Origin: Legionella sainthelensi
GTDB lineage: Bacteria > Pseudomonadota > Gammaproteobacteria > Legionellales > Legionellaceae
NCBI RefSeq assembly: GCF_900637685.1
Contig: NZ_LR134388.1
Span: 369,501-433,500 of the forward strand
Direction of reading: 5' to 3'
Length of the DNA: 64,000 nt
The notes below the pieces were generated by a model. The model made no database searches. It saw only the letters and a list, made by a program, of their open reading frames with translations, and was not told the origin of the DNA. A program made the position numbers and the translations under genes. Shown piece by piece: positions 1-10,157 of this stretch; position 1 is the first letter of the stretch, and each line of letters starts with the position of its first letter.

Positions 1-833
1 GGTTCATATGCTTTATGCGCTGTACTTGTACTTGGAACAGAATAGCCAAGCATCAGCAAAGGTAATTTCGCTGATGCCTGAACATGAACGCTTTTTTTAC
101 CTAGCATAGGAGGTTCTTTTTGCACTTTTCGTTCAGGAATAGCTTTTCGAGGCAATGCACCAAAATAGTTTTCAGCTAAAACACGAACTTGTTCTGGATT
201 AACATCACCCACCACAACTAAAGTAGCATTATTAGGAGCATAGTATTTTTTGTACCATTCTCTTACATCTTCAACATTCATCTGTTTTAGATCACTCATC
301 CAACCTATAACAGGATGATGATATGGGGCACTGAAATGAGCAGTTGCAAGAAAGCGCTCAAAGGCTAAGGCTTGCGGATTATCATCAGTACGCATGCGTC
401 GTTCTTCTTGGATTACTTTAATTTCTTTAGCAAATTCATTTGTATCAAGAGTTAAATGATTCATCCGATCTGCTTCTAACTCAAAGCTAGTAGCGAGTTT
501 CGAGGCATCTACTTTTTCAAAAAAAGCAGTGTAATCATTGTTGGTAAAGGCGTTGGCTTGTCCTCCAATTGATGCAATCGTCTTGGAAAAGATGCCTAAG
601 GGGTATTTTTCTGTTCCTTTGAACATCATATGTTCTATAGCATGAGAAACACCTGTAATTCCACCGGGTTCATCGGCAGAACCTACTTTGTACCAAATCA
701 TTGATACGGCAATAGGAGCCCTGTGATCTTCTTTGACCAATATTTTTAATCCATTATTCAAGATAAACTCTTGAACTTGGCTAAAGGTCTGGCAAGATAG
801 TACCATGAGTAGCGTAAAGAGTATTTTGCGCAC
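1..833 (-). CDS. M16 family zinc metalloprotease (insulinase-like), C-terminus beyond window
   Basis: Translated from the reverse strand, the frame stays open from a GTG at 831-833 to the window edge, so the C-terminal part is missing. The start is supported by a GAGG ribosome site about 7 bases upstream. The N-terminus (MRKILFTLLMVLSCQTFS) is a signal peptide, so the protein is exported. The inverted zinc motif HxxEH appears as HAIEH followed by MMFKGT, as in pitrilysin/insulinase M16 peptidases, and the downstream block with ERRMRTDDNP and YHHPVIGW is also typical of the family. It is probably a periplasmic or surface peptidase; M16 genes often come in pairs and the partner would lie to the left. 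It is divergent from ftsY with a 61-base gap holding both promoters. The family is clear; the substrate is unknown. Confidence 0.9.
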   Translation of the reverse strand, partial: MRKILFTLLMVLSCQTFSQVQEFILNNGLKILVKEDHRAPIAVSMIWYKVGSADEPGGITGVSHAIEHMMFKGTEKYPLGIFSKTIASIGGQANAFTNNDYTAFFEKVDASKLATSFELEADRMNHLTLDTNEFAKEIKVIQEERRMRTDDNPQALAFERFLATAHFSAPYHHPVIGWMSDLKQMNVEDVREWYKKYYAPNNATLVVVGDVNPEQVRVLAENYFGALPRKAIPERKVQKEPPMLGKKSVHVQASAKLPLLMLGYSVPSTSTAHKAYE

Positions 834-894
834 AACTTAACCTCAAAGTAAAAAAGATGATAGAATTTCACATTTTTTAGGATTTGTACACTAT

Positions 895-1947
895 ATGATT
901 AAATGGTTCAAACGCAGTCACACTCCTACCTCTTCAGAAGCTGATGAGTCCCAGCACAAAGAAGAGCTATTACCGCAAGCCCCTGTGAAGGAGGTGGAGG
1001 AAGAGCAAGAGCCTGTAAAAGAAGGATTTTTTGCTCGGTTTAGGAAAAGTTTAAGTAAAACGCGTCATCAGTTAGGTGATGGTATTGGCCGGTTATTGTT
1101 AGGAAAAAAAGAAATCAGCCAAGATTTGCTGGATGAGCTAGAAACTCTTTTAATCAGTGCTGATTTGGGTATAGAAACCACACAAATGGTATTAAAGCAA
1201 TTGGCAGAAGGATTAGCACGCAAGCAATTATCTGACGGTGATGCGGTTTATGACGCACTTAAATCTCATTTACAAGCGATTTTAAATCAAAAAAAACAAT
1301 TGCTCACTTTAGAAACGGAAGATCATTCTCCTTTTGTTATTTTAATGGTTGGCGTGAATGGAGCTGGCAAAACAACTACCATAGGAAAATTAGCAAAACA
1401 ATTTCAACAGCAGGGTAAAAAAGTGATGTTAGCTGCGGGAGATACCTTTAGAGCTGCCGCGGTAGAACAATTACTTGTTTGGGGGGAGCGAAATGATATT
1501 CCTGTTATTGCCCAACATACAGGGGCTGATAGTGCGTCAGTCATTTTTGATGCGCTGCAGGCCGCTAAAGCGCGAAAAATAGATGTATTAATTGCAGATA
1601 CGGCAGGACGATTACATACTCAAAGCAATTTAATGGAAGAATTGAAAAAAGTAAAAAGGGTATTACAAAAACTTTGCCCTGAAGCGCCTCATGAAACAAT
1701 GTTGATATTAGATGCAACTATAGGGCAAAATGCATTAGTTCAGGCAAAGCAATTTAATGACGCGGTTGGATTAACGGGCATTACCATGACCAAGTTGGAC
1801 GGTACAGCTAAAGGCGGAATTTTGTTTGCTATTGCTAATGAACTAGGGATACCCTTTCGTTATATAGGGATTGGTGAGGGAATAGAAGATCTTCAACCCT
1901 TCGATGCTGCGCAATTTGTTGGTGCATTATTTAATGATCACATTTGA
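895..1947 (+). CDS. ftsY: Signal recognition particle receptor FtsY
   Basis: FtsY is the SRP receptor GTPase that docks ribosome-nascent chain complexes at the inner membrane. The 350-residue protein has an acidic, charged N-terminal A region (about residues 1-45), a helical N domain, and the G domain with GVNGAGKTT at 153-161, DTAGR near 235 and TKLD near 299, followed by the GxGE segment near the end. The A region is shorter than in E. coli FtsY, which is common outside enterics. The ATG at 895 has no strong ribosome site. The end overlaps the true ftsE start, and the order ftsY-ftsE-ftsX-rpoH is the classic gammaproteobacterial one. Confidence 0.97.
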   Translation: MIKWFKRSHTPTSSEADESQHKEELLPQAPVKEVEEEQEPVKEGFFARFRKSLSKTRHQLGDGIGRLLLGKKEISQDLLDELETLLISADLGIETTQMVLKQLAEGLARKQLSDGDAVYDALKSHLQAILNQKKQLLTLETEDHSPFVILMVGVNGAGKTTTIGKLAKQFQQQGKKVMLAAGDTFRAAAVEQLLVWGERNDIPVIAQHTGADSASVIFDALQAAKARKIDVLIADTAGRLHTQSNLMEELKKVKRVLQKLCPEAPHETMLILDATIGQNALVQAKQFNDAVGLTGITMTKLDGTAKGGILFAIANELGIPFRYIGIGEGIEDLQPFDAAQFVGALFNDHI

Positions 1948-2584
1948 CCAAGTCAGTAAACGTTATCCAGGTGGTTTTGAAGCTTTAAGCCAAGTTAACT
2001 TTACCTTACATAAAGGGGAGATGATTTTTCTCACTGGGCATTCAGGAGCAGGAAAAAGTACGTTGCTTAAACTGATCGCTCTATTGGAAAGGCCCACTTC
2101 TGGCCAATTAACAATGAATGGCATACGTTTGAATCATTTAAAAAAACGCGAGGTAGCTGCTCATCGCAGTCAATTAGGGATTACTTTTCAATCACCCTAT
2201 TTACTCAATGATCGGACTGTTTTTGATAATGTAGCTTTGCCTTTGCAAATTCAAGGCATGGCTTCTCCTATGATAGTCAAAAGAGTACACGCAGCCCTAG
2301 ATATGGTGGGTCTACTTAGCAAGGAAAAAATGCTGCCTATTCACTTATCTGGCGGAGAACAACAACGTGTGGGTATTGCCCGTGCTGTAGTTCATAAGCC
2401 GGCATTATTATTAGCTGATGAACCTACTGGAAATCTTGATCCTAAACTTTCAGCAGAAATTATGTTGATTTTTGAACAATTTAATCAAGTGGGAGTGAGT
2501 ATCTTAATTGCTACCCATGATTTGGCATTAATTGCCGGCATGAAACATCAAATTGTGATGCTTAAAGGAGGCCGGATATGTTAA
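1934..2584 (+). CDS. ftsE: Cell division ATP-binding protein FtsE
   Basis: FtsE is the cytoplasmic ATPase of the FtsEX complex, which controls periplasmic cell-wall amidases at the divisome. I chose ATG 1934 (MITFDQVSKRYPGG) over an in-frame ATG 30 bases upstream because it gives the normal FtsE N-terminus and a 216-residue protein. Walker A is GHSGAGKST at residues 35-43; the ABC signature LSGGEQQR and Walker B LLLADEP follow in order, with the switch His in ATHD. It overlaps ftsY by 14 bases and ftsX by 7 bases, so the three are translated as one operon. Confidence 0.96.
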   Translation: MITFDQVSKRYPGGFEALSQVNFTLHKGEMIFLTGHSGAGKSTLLKLIALLERPTSGQLTMNGIRLNHLKKREVAAHRSQLGITFQSPYLLNDRTVFDNVALPLQIQGMASPMIVKRVHAALDMVGLLSKEKMLPIHLSGGEQQRVGIARAVVHKPALLLADEPTGNLDPKLSAEIMLIFEQFNQVGVSILIATHDLALIAGMKHQIVMLKGGRIC

Positions 2585-3507
2585 AGCGAATGAGAACAAT
2601 CCTCGCTTATCATCTGCAAGCGGCAATACAAAGTTTAAATTTATTATGTCGTAGACCTATAGCGACCTTGATGACATCTATTGTGATTGCTATTACCTTA
2701 GCTTTACCTGCTCTTTTTTGGATCATTTCCGATAACTTAGCTCATCTAACAGCAAACTGGCAGCGTGGCGGCCATATTTCCCTTTATTTAAAACCTGGTT
2801 TATCTGAAGCAGAGCAACAAACTGTAGTCCAGGAAGTGCGTAAAACGGTAGGAGTAGCACAAGTAACCTTAAAATCTTCCGCAGAAGGGTTGTCGGAATT
2901 GACACGACAAGAAGGGATGCAGGATATTATGCGCTATCTCCCTGAAAATCCTCTACCTGCAGTGATCGATGTGATACCTGATTTGGTGGCTAACTCCCCC
3001 GCTAACTTGGACTTATTGGCACGACAGTTGCAAACGATAACCCAAGTTGAACATGCAAAAGTTGATATGGAGTGGATAAGCCGTTTACATGCGCTTTTGA
3101 GCTTTGCTGCTACATTTGCTGATTCATTACTTGCCTTATTGGCAATGGCTGTAATTGTGATCGTTGGTACCACCTTACGTTTGGCGATTCATAGTCGACA
3201 AGAAGAAATTCAGGTTTTAAAGCTAATCGGTGCCCAGGATCCTTTCATCCTGAGACCTTTTTTATATTCTGGAATCTGGTATGGAGCAATCGGCGCTATT
3301 TTTGCCATTTTTTTAGTTAATATTTTTATCTTCAGTTTAGGTGCTGCTCTTAATCAATTGGCAGTCGTTTATCAAATGCACTATCCGCTAGCAGGACTGT
3401 CAATGCGTCAGATCTTGCTACTTGTTTTATTTGCAATTATACTAGGGTGGATGGGGGCAAGATTGTCAGTGAAGCGACAGTTGGCCTCCATAGAACCTCA
3501 AATATGA
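2578..3507 (+). CDS. ftsX: Cell division protein FtsX (permease-like)
   Basis: FtsX is the membrane partner of FtsE. The 309 residues show the expected topology: a cytoplasmic N-terminus, one membrane segment around residues 30-52, a large periplasmic loop, then three membrane segments in the C-terminal half (about 180-205, 225-255 and 275-297). The ATG at 2578 follows an AGGAGG ribosome site that lies inside the end of ftsE. The gene overlaps ftsE by 7 bases, and rpoH follows after 46 bases. Confidence 0.95.
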   Translation: MLKRMRTILAYHLQAAIQSLNLLCRRPIATLMTSIVIAITLALPALFWIISDNLAHLTANWQRGGHISLYLKPGLSEAEQQTVVQEVRKTVGVAQVTLKSSAEGLSELTRQEGMQDIMRYLPENPLPAVIDVIPDLVANSPANLDLLARQLQTITQVEHAKVDMEWISRLHALLSFAATFADSLLALLAMAVIVIVGTTLRLAIHSRQEEIQVLKLIGAQDPFILRPFLYSGIWYGAIGAIFAIFLVNIFIFSLGAALNQLAVVYQMHYPLAGLSMRQILLLVLFAIILGWMGARLSVKRQLASIEPQI

Positions 3508-3553
3508 GTTCTTTTATAAACTTGTTTTACAGCGAAATTTTAGAGGAAGAAGC

Positions 3554-4408
3554 ATGAGCCAATATTTGCAACTTACCGGAATAAATTTACCTGTGGGCAG
3601 TATTGATGCGTATATTCACAGGGTCAATCAAATTCCTATGCTCTCTTTAGAGGAAGAAATTGCTTGTGCTGAGCGTTTTCATTCTGAAGGGGATTTAGAG
3701 GCCGCAAGACGCTTAGTGCTTGCTCACTTGCGTTATGTTGTGCGGGTCGCTCGTGGTTATTTAGGATATGGTCTACCTTTGAATGATCTCATTCAAGAAG
3801 GTAATGTTGGCCTGATGAAGGCGGTAAAACGTTTCGACCCTAAGATGGGTGTACGCCTCGTTTCTTTTGCAGTGCATTGGATTAAAGCAGAAATCCATGA
3901 GTTTGTTTTACGCAATTGGCGTATTGTTAAAATCGCTACAACTAAAGCACAGCGTAAGCTATTTTTTAATCTTCGCCAAATGAAAAACCGCTTAGGCTGG
4001 ATGAGCCATGAAGAGGTGACTGCTGTAGCGAATGATCTAGGCGTAAGTCGTGAAGATGTGCTTGTTATGGAGCAACGCTTGAATGCAATGGACACCCCTT
4101 ACGATGCTCCAGATGCAGATGATCATGATGATTTTTATACAGCTCCTGAACGTTATTTATTTAATGCAAATGAGGATCCTTCTGTATTATTGGAAAATGA
4201 TAGCGTCAGTGATCTGGGGCGCGAAAAGTTGATGTTTGCATTGGAACAATTAGATGAGCGCAGTCAGGATATTTTGCAGCAACGTTGGTTGTCAGAAGAC
4301 AAATTGACTTTACATGATTTAGCTAAAAAATACGGTGTATCTGCTGAACGTGTTCGACAATTAGAAAAGAATGCTATGAAAAAACTGAAGCAGTATATGG
4401 AAAATTAG
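3554..4408 (+). CDS. rpoH: RNA polymerase sigma-32 factor (heat shock)
   Basis: RpoH directs RNA polymerase to heat-shock promoters. At 284 residues it has normal length. Region 2 is seen in the segment with [14 protein letters not shown] and [19 protein letters not shown]. The RpoH-specific box QRKLFFNLR is present, which separates it from RpoS and RpoD. The region 4.2 helix-turn-helix ([20 protein letters not shown]) ends the protein. A GAGGAAG ribosome site precedes the ATG. It lies downstream of ftsX, as in E. coli, and faces a hairpin-rich segment at about 4477-4560. Confidence 0.97.
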   Translation: MSQYLQLTGINLPVGSIDAYIHRVNQIPMLSLEEEIACAERFHSEGDLEAARRLVLAHLRYVVRVARGYLGYGLPLNDLIQEGNVGLMKAVKRFDPKMGVRLVSFAVHWIKAEIHEFVLRNWRIVKIATTKAQRKLFFNLRQMKNRLGWMSHEEVTAVANDLGVSREDVLVMEQRLNAMDTPYDAPDADDHDDFYTAPERYLFNANEDPSVLLENDSVSDLGREKLMFALEQLDERSQDILQQRWLSEDKLTLHDLAKKYGVSAERVRQLEKNAMKKLKQYMEN

Positions 4409-4469
4409 CGTTTCAGTAATTCGTAAGCGCTCAGTTACACTGGTGTTGGCATAATGAATCGACCCTTAT

Positions 4470-4565
4470 TCCTTTGTCCCGCGGTTCGCACGCGGGATCG
4501 AGAAATCCCTCGTCACTATTATCCCGCAGACAAGCCGCGATATGTCGATTAAGGGTACGTTCTTA
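4470..4565. repeat. Hairpin-forming intergenic repeat, REP-like
   Basis: This lies between the convergent rpoH and hydrolase genes. A perfect 7-bp stem, TCCCGCG at 4477-4483 with CGCGGGA at 4491-4497, is followed by a second GC-rich part at 4522-4538. The reverse complement of that part (CGGCTTGTCTGCGGGA) nearly matches a stretch at 28036-28050. The high local GC in AT-rich surroundings and the recurrence suggest a dispersed palindromic element that may also end transcription from both sides. I could compare only copies inside this window. Confidence 0.55.
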
Positions 4566-4567
4566 AG

Positions 4568-5446
4568 TCAATGGCACAGAGGTCTTTCTAAAAAATCACA
4601 AACGAGTTGTTCCACGCGCTTATCCACTAATACACTGATATGATTAGCCTCTGGAAGTAAGCATAGTTTGGCATCAGGATACTTCTCACAGAACTCTATA
4701 GACTCTTTGATGCTGATCGTTTTATCGAGTTCCCCATGGATACACAAAAAAGGAATATGAGGCTTTTGCGAAATAAAATGGTTTAATCGTATCAGCTTTA
4801 GATCAAATTGTGCCTGTTGACGCATAACTTGTCTTAGTTGAAGATATCCATGTCCACTCAGCTTAAATTTTTTGGCGATGCGGTTTACAGGACTTCGCAT
4901 TTGCGTTGGTGATGCAATTAAAATGGCACATTCGGGTTTGTATTTTAATTGCCAATCGGGAAGTTGGCCTGACACATTCAAGGTGTTAAGTAACATGGAA
5001 CCACCGAACGAATGTCCTATAACAGCATAAAACGGCCCATATTGATTAATCGTATCTCTCAAAATGGCTACGGCATCTGTCCATGGCAACTGCAAGCCTT
5101 TAGCCTCCCCATGCGCAGGAAAATCAAGAGCGTATACTTCATATCCTTGTTGATATAACGAGTCGATTAAGCGAGCCATGTAAGCTGCGCGTGATATCCA
5201 TCCATGAGCAATCAATACTTTTCTGTTGTTTGTCTCTCTTTGAGGCTCAAAGCGATGTAATACATAATGGCGTGGAAACTCTTGATGAATAACTTCCGTA
5301 CGTTTCCCCTCAATAAACTCACACGCGCGTTTGGCAAAATCTCTATAAGGTTTTTCCAAAGGAAGAAAAATAGGTGTAATAAACGCTTGATAACACAATT
5401 GGGCATGTAATAAATCTCGTACATGGGTTAATGATGAAGTGATCAT
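4568..5446 (-). CDS. Alpha/beta hydrolase (lysophospholipase-like)
   Basis: This is a 292-residue alpha/beta-hydrolase-fold protein. It has the motif HGWISRAAYM near the oxyanion position, the nucleophile elbow GHSFGGS, a probable acid in GELDKT and a late catalytic His in EANHIS. I chose ATG 5446 because GGGGA lies about 8 bases upstream; an in-frame ATG 78 bases earlier gives a longer start with no clear ribosome site. There is no clear signal peptide, so it is probably cytoplasmic. The substrate cannot be read from the sequence. It stands alone between rpoH and a divergent dienelactone hydrolase. Confidence 0.85.
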   Translation of the reverse strand: MITSSLTHVRDLLHAQLCYQAFITPIFLPLEKPYRDFAKRACEFIEGKRTEVIHQEFPRHYVLHRFEPQRETNNRKVLIAHGWISRAAYMARLIDSLYQQGYEVYALDFPAHGEAKGLQLPWTDAVAILRDTINQYGPFYAVIGHSFGGSMLLNTLNVSGQLPDWQLKYKPECAILIASPTQMRSPVNRIAKKFKLSGHGYLQLRQVMRQQAQFDLKLIRLNHFISQKPHIPFLCIHGELDKTISIKESIEFCEKYPDAKLCLLPEANHISVLVDKRVEQLVCDFLERPLCH

Positions 5447-5698
5447 GATTAATTCCCCGTTAGATTTTATTTTAATTGTAGTCGAAAATGGGAAGTAGCT
5501 TATAATCCTGAAACAAATATTCATGCTTTATCTCAGAACGGCGTTTCATATAAACTACACTCTCTTTAAACTAAAAATACGTTAAATTTATTCTGCATTA
5601 ATAGCTATCGGATTTTTAACAGAATAGCTATTCTTATGATGAACTTACGATCTACTATTTAGTTTTATTTATTTCGTCTTACTTCAGTGGAGCTGGAT

Positions 5699-6415
5699 AT
5701 GCATACTTCAAATCATATTTATCGCGATGGGGAACAGGAACTTCTGGGATTTTTAGCATATGATCGATCTATTGTTGGGACTCGGCCTGCAGTATTAGTT
5801 GTCCACGATTGGTCTGGTCGTAACGAATTCGCCTGCGATAAAGCAAAAATGCTGGCAGAGATGGGCTATATTGGTTTTGCAGTAGATATGTATGGTCAAG
5901 GAAAACTTGGCACTACTGTAGAAGAAAAACAAGCCTTAATGAGTCCTTTAATGTCACAACAATCTTTGTTGCGTCAGCGAATCAAGGCCGGTTTAGCTGC
6001 TGTTTGTTGTGTCCCTAAAGTGGATAGTAAACAAGTGGCAATAATAGGTTTTTGTTTTGGGGGGTTATGCGCGCTTGAATTGGCACGTTCTGGAGCGGAT
6101 CTTAAGGGCGCGGTGAGTTTTCATGGGTTATTACATAAACCAGGGACTCTTAAATCAGAGCCCATTAAAGCGAAGATTTTAGCGTTACATGGTTATGATG
6201 ATCCTATGGTCCAGCCTGAACAGGTACACGCATTTTGCACCGAGATGACGGAGGCCAATGTGGATTGGCAAATGCATATGTATGGACATGTCCAGCACGC
6301 ATTTACTAATCCAAATGCACATGATACCCAACTAGGCACTATTTATAATGAAGTTGCCGCGCAGCGTTCTTGGCAAGCCATGAGCCAATTTTTGCAAGAA
6401 ATTTTTGCTAAATAG
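5699..6415 (+). CDS. Dienelactone hydrolase family protein
   Basis: This 238-residue protein belongs to the dienelactone hydrolase (carboxymethylenebutenolidase-like) branch of alpha/beta hydrolases. The N-terminal VVHDWSGRN segment, the nucleophile motif GFCFGG with Cys in the nucleophile position, an acid in HGYDDPMV and a His in HVQHAFTNP make up the expected triad. I chose ATG 5699 because GGAG lies 6 bases upstream; an in-frame GTG at 5687 is the alternative. Legionella genomes carry several such hydrolases of unknown substrate, so a role in aromatic degradation should not be assumed. Confidence 0.88.
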   Translation: MHTSNHIYRDGEQELLGFLAYDRSIVGTRPAVLVVHDWSGRNEFACDKAKMLAEMGYIGFAVDMYGQGKLGTTVEEKQALMSPLMSQQSLLRQRIKAGLAAVCCVPKVDSKQVAIIGFCFGGLCALELARSGADLKGAVSFHGLLHKPGTLKSEPIKAKILALHGYDDPMVQPEQVHAFCTEMTEANVDWQMHMYGHVQHAFTNPNAHDTQLGTIYNEVAAQRSWQAMSQFLQEIFAK

Positions 6416-6709
6416 TGTGGATTCGACAGCAAAGGCATGAAATCTCTTTGCTGTCGCTAACAAGAACGGTATCGAACATTATTAAAAAATTATTATAATA
6501 GGGTCGATTGTCATGTGACAAAGAATTATAATCCGCAAAAACAATTTTGCTTCTGTGCGTTTCTGTATGTCTTAATACTTCTGTAAGTCTTAATACTATT
6601 GATACAAATTATAGAGATTGGAATATGTTTTTGTGTGCTTCATGCAATTCAAACAAACATTAAAACCAAGGAACTATAAAAAATGACGCAATAAATAGGA
6701 GCAGCCCTT
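6416..6709. other. Intergenic region before the NRPS gene
   Basis: About 290 AT-rich bases. I see a partial direct repeat (TTCTGTATGTCTTAATACT, then TTCTGTAAGTCTTAATACT) around 6561-6600, copies about 20 bases apart. There is no coding frame I would defend. It probably holds the promoter of the NRPS gene, but I cannot fix -35 and -10 boxes with confidence. Confidence 0.5.
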
Positions 6710-6963
6710 TTGAGTTTTTCATCCGGTTATAACACTATGCAATTGCATCATTTTTTTGAACGTTCCGTTGATCATTATTCGAGTAACATTGCTTTAATTT
6801 GTGATAATGCTTTTATTTCTTATCAAGAATTAGAATGTCGTGCAAATCAATTGGCTCATTTTTTGTATGAGAAAAAATAACCCAAGGGAATGTTGTTGGG
6901 CTCCTATTAGAGCGATCTGTAGACTGCTATATTGCCATCTTAGCTATTTTAAAAGTAGGGGCA

Positions 6964-9900
6964 GTGTATGTTCCTATCGAAGTGGATTATCCTGACGAAC
7001 GAATTAACTATATTCTCTCTGATTTGGCATTTGGTGCTGTTTTAACAACATCGCTGCAAGTAGCAAATAAAAATTTGGTTTGGCCGGTTTGTTATACGCT
7101 TGATACGCTTAGTGAGGAAATCTCGAAACAACCTACAACACGCTTAAATCTCCATGGTGAACGAAGTGCTGATGATTTGTGTTACATCATTTATACCTCA
7201 GGCTCTACTGGAAAACCAAAAGGGGTAGAAATTACCCAACGTAGTATTTGTCATTACGTCCAAGTTGCGAGTGAACTTTACAATATGGACAGCAACGACC
7301 GTGTGTATCAAGGTTTTTCTTTGGCTTTTGATGCCTCTTTAGAAGAATTTTGGATGGCTTTTGCCAATGGTGCTGCTCTGGTTGCATGCACTACAAAAGA
7401 AATCCGCGCTGGGTTGGGTTTGATTTCCTTTTTAGAACAACATAGGGTTAGTGTTTTTTCAACGGTACCTACTTTATTAGCTACATTAGAAGAACAACTA
7501 CCAAGTTTACGGCTGTTAATCTTAGGTGGGGAAACTTGTCCTGCAAGTTTGGTCAAACGCTGGAGTAGAGATGGGTTGCGGATCGTTAATACCTACGGAC
7601 CTACTGAAGCCACAGTGATTGCTACTTATGCTGAATGTCATCCTGAAAAGGAAATTACCATAGGCAGACCTTTACCTGGCTATGAAGTACTTATTTTGGA
7701 TGAGCAATTACAGGAAGTAGAGACTGGCGTGGAAGGCGAGTTATGCATTGCTGGAGTTGCTTTGGCTCGTGGTTATGTCAACCGACCTGAGAATACAGCA
7801 GAAAAATTTGTGTTGAATCCAAAAAATAAAGCACAACGCTTGTACCGAACAGGTGATCTGGTCTCAAAAACAGTTCAGGGTGAGTTACGTTTTGCTGGGC
7901 GCGTAGATGATCAAGTCAAGTTGCGTGGATTTCGTATTGAATTAAATGAAATTGAAGCAGTCATTATGAGCTATGCTGGAATTAAACAAGCAGTAGTCTC
8001 TTTGCAAATAATAGAACAGCCTACTTTAGTTGCTTATTTAATCCTTGATAAAAATTCGCGATTTGATGCCAATAAGCTCAAGGCTTTTTTAAGATCTTGT
8101 CTCCCTGATTACATGATTCCATCAATAATCGAAATTTTAGAAACCTTTCCGGTTTTGGCAAGTGGCAAAGTAAATAAAAAAGCGTTGCCAAAACCGGTAC
8201 AACTGAAAACCGAAAAATTAAAAAATACACCTAGTTCTCCACTTGCCAAAGAAATTGCACTGGTATGGGAAGATGCCTTAAACTGCTCGAATATTTCAAT
8301 CGATGATGATTTTTTCTATGATTTAGGTGGACATTCGCTTTATGCAGCTAAAGTCATCTCTAATTTGCGCAAAATATCTACTTTACAAAATATATCAATT
8401 TTGGATTTATACAAAAATCCTACAATTAGGCAGCTAGAACAGAAATTTAAGGATGAGGTAACGAATCATTCAAATTCCAATAAAAAACATAAAATTAATG
8501 AAAAGTACAAGGCTCCGGCGTGGAACTATTATTTGTGTGGATTGGGGCAAGTTTTTGGTTGTTTCTTGCAATATGGTTTAGGGACTTTGCAATTATTAGC
8601 AGTGATTCTGTGTTATAGTTGGGTTAGTTCTAAATATTCAATTATTTCAAAAGAGTCAGAACTTCTATTTTTCGCTTTATTTTTAGCGATGCCCTTTCTT
8701 TCTTTATTCATAACCATAGGCTTGAAATGGCTGTTATTAGGGCAAGTAAAACCAGGAAAATATCCCTTATGGGGTTGGTTTTATTTCCGTTGGTGGTTAG
8801 TACGACGATTGCAACATAATTTGTTTCTACCCAAATTTTTAGTGGGCTCCTCTTTAATTAATATCTATTATCGATTATTAGGCGCTAAAATAGGAAAAAA
8901 TTGTTATATAGGATCTATGTACGTGGGGACTCCTGATTTACTCAGCGTAGGAGAGAATACATCGATAGGTAGTGATAGTAAATTAAATGGTTATATAGTC
9001 GAAGATGGTTGGTTAAAAATAGGAACCATCGCTATAGGTGATCGTTGCTACGTGGGCCCGCGTTCGGTAATTGGAATCAATACAACAATTGAAAGTGATG
9101 CTGTTTTGGATGATATGTCGATGCTCCCTGATCGGGGAGTACTCCCGCAAAAGTCTTATTTTTCAGGATCACCAGCAGTATCTAGTGCGATTCCTGCCGA
9201 TCATATTACCCAACGCAAAGTGAAGGTTGCAGCGCCAACTCTGATGAATGATATCCTTTTTGGCCTTCTTCATTATTTAGGCATAGTCTTTGCTATCATG
9301 GTGTATTATTTGTGTCTTATCCCCTCAATTTCATTCATTAGCTATTATTATGATCAGGGGCATTATTTTACCACCATATTTTTTGCTATCCCTTTAGGAA
9401 GTATCTTATTTTTAAGCGCTTATTATCTTTGTACCCTAATGTGTAAGAAGATTATTTTGCATAAGGTAAAGCCAGGACATTATCCTTTAAAAAGTTTGTA
9501 TTATCTCCGCCATTGGACGTTTATGAAAATTTTCGATGTGAATGAAATACACGTTTTGGCAGACTCTTTGTATCTACCGGTCCTTTTGCGGTTGCTTGGA
9601 GCAAAATTGGGCAAAAATGTGGAAATGGGGGAAACTCCTCATCTTGTGCCAGATCTTCTTACCATTAAGGATGGGGGCTTTACCGCCAGTTCGGTAGCTT
9701 TAGCTTGGCCTAATGTCTACAACGGTTTTATTTCTTTTGCTCCAGTTTCTATTGGACAGGAAGCGTTTGTGGGGAATGTCAGCTTGTTGCCTGCTGGTCA
9801 ATCAATTGGTAATGGTGCATTGTTAGGGTGTCTTTCTGTGCTTCCTCCTGGTGAGCAAGCAAAAGAACCTCATTCTTCCTGGTTGGGCTCTCCTGCTGTT

Positions 9901-10140
9901 TTTTTGCCTCGGCGGGAAATAGTGGTTGGATTTTCAGAGGAAGAGAGATTTAATCCTCCCCTCAAGCTTTATTGTCTGCGCTTGTTTATTGAGTTTATCA
10001 GAATTATTTTACCAACAGCATTTTCACTGATTATTTTATTCAATTTATTGTATGTTATAGATTACATGCTTATTGCTCACTCCTGGTTGGTTACGGCACT
10101 GGTATTACCTCCAGCCGAGTTATTTTTATTGCCAGTCTGA
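6964..10140 (+). CDS. Main open frame of the Pls-type NRPS (A domain, carrier domain, membrane/LbH units 1-2)
   Basis: This is the largest piece of the broken gene; its first ATG lies inside the adenylation domain. A-domain core motifs run in order: A3 YTSGSTGKPKG, A4 LAFDASLEEF (Asp present, pointing to an alpha-amino acid), A5 NTYGPTEAT, A7 YRTGDL, A8 RVDDQVKLRGFRIELNEIE and A10 with the Lys in SGKVNKKALP. The carrier domain has DLGGHSLYAAK, with Ser for phosphopantetheine. After it come membrane pairs near 8530-8740 and 9240-9450, each followed by a KPGKYPL/KPGHYPL segment and LbH repeats (about 8870-9200 and 9590-9900). In Pls the C-terminal tandem domains catalyse iterative peptide bonds. 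The amino-acid substrate cannot be read by eye. Confidence 0.85.
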   Translation: MYVPIEVDYPDERINYILSDLAFGAVLTTSLQVANKNLVWPVCYTLDTLSEEISKQPTTRLNLHGERSADDLCYIIYTSGSTGKPKGVEITQRSICHYVQVASELYNMDSNDRVYQGFSLAFDASLEEFWMAFANGAALVACTTKEIRAGLGLISFLEQHRVSVFSTVPTLLATLEEQLPSLRLLILGGETCPASLVKRWSRDGLRIVNTYGPTEATVIATYAECHPEKEITIGRPLPGYEVLILDEQLQEVETGVEGELCIAGVALARGYVNRPENTAEKFVLNPKNKAQRLYRTGDLVSKTVQGELRFAGRVDDQVKLRGFRIELNEIEAVIMSYAGIKQAVVSLQIIEQPTLVAYLILDKNSRFDANKLKAFLRSCLPDYMIPSIIEILETFPVLASGKVNKKALPKPVQLKTEKLKNTPSSPLAKEIALVWEDALNCSNISIDDDFFYDLGGHSLYAAKVISNLRKISTLQNISILDLYKNPTIRQLEQKFKDEVTNHSNSNKKHKINEKYKAPAWNYYLCGLGQVFGCFLQYGLGTLQLLAVILCYSWVSSKYSIISKESELLFFALFLAMPFLSLFITIGLKWLLLGQVKPGKYPLWGWFYFRWWLVRRLQHNLFLPKFLVGSSLINIYYRLLGAKIGKNCYIGSMYVGTPDLLSVGENTSIGSDSKLNGYIVEDGWLKIGTIAIGDRCYVGPRSVIGINTTIESDAVLDDMSMLPDRGVLPQKSYFSGSPAVSSAIPADHITQRKVKVAAPTLMNDILFGLLHYLGIVFAIMVYYLCLIPSISFISYYYDQGHYFTTIFFAIPLGSILFLSAYYLCTLMCKKIILHKVKPGHYPLKSLYYLRHWTFMKIFDVNEIHVLADSLYLPVLLRLLGAKLGKNVEMGETPHLVPDLLTIKDGGFTASSVALAWPNVYNGFISFAPVSIGQEAFVGNVSLLPAGQSIGNGALLGCLSVLPPGEQAKEPHSSWLGSPAVFLPRREIVVGFSEEERFNPPLKLYCLRLFIEFIRIILPTAFSLIILFNLLYVIDYMLIAHSWLVTALVLPPAELFLLPV

Positions 10141-10157
10141 TTAGTCTCTTAATTGGT

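Noticed and set aside
5447-5524. Longer N-terminus of the reverse-strand hydrolase
   Set aside because: No ribosome site for the upstream ATG, while GGGGA precedes the ATG at 5446.
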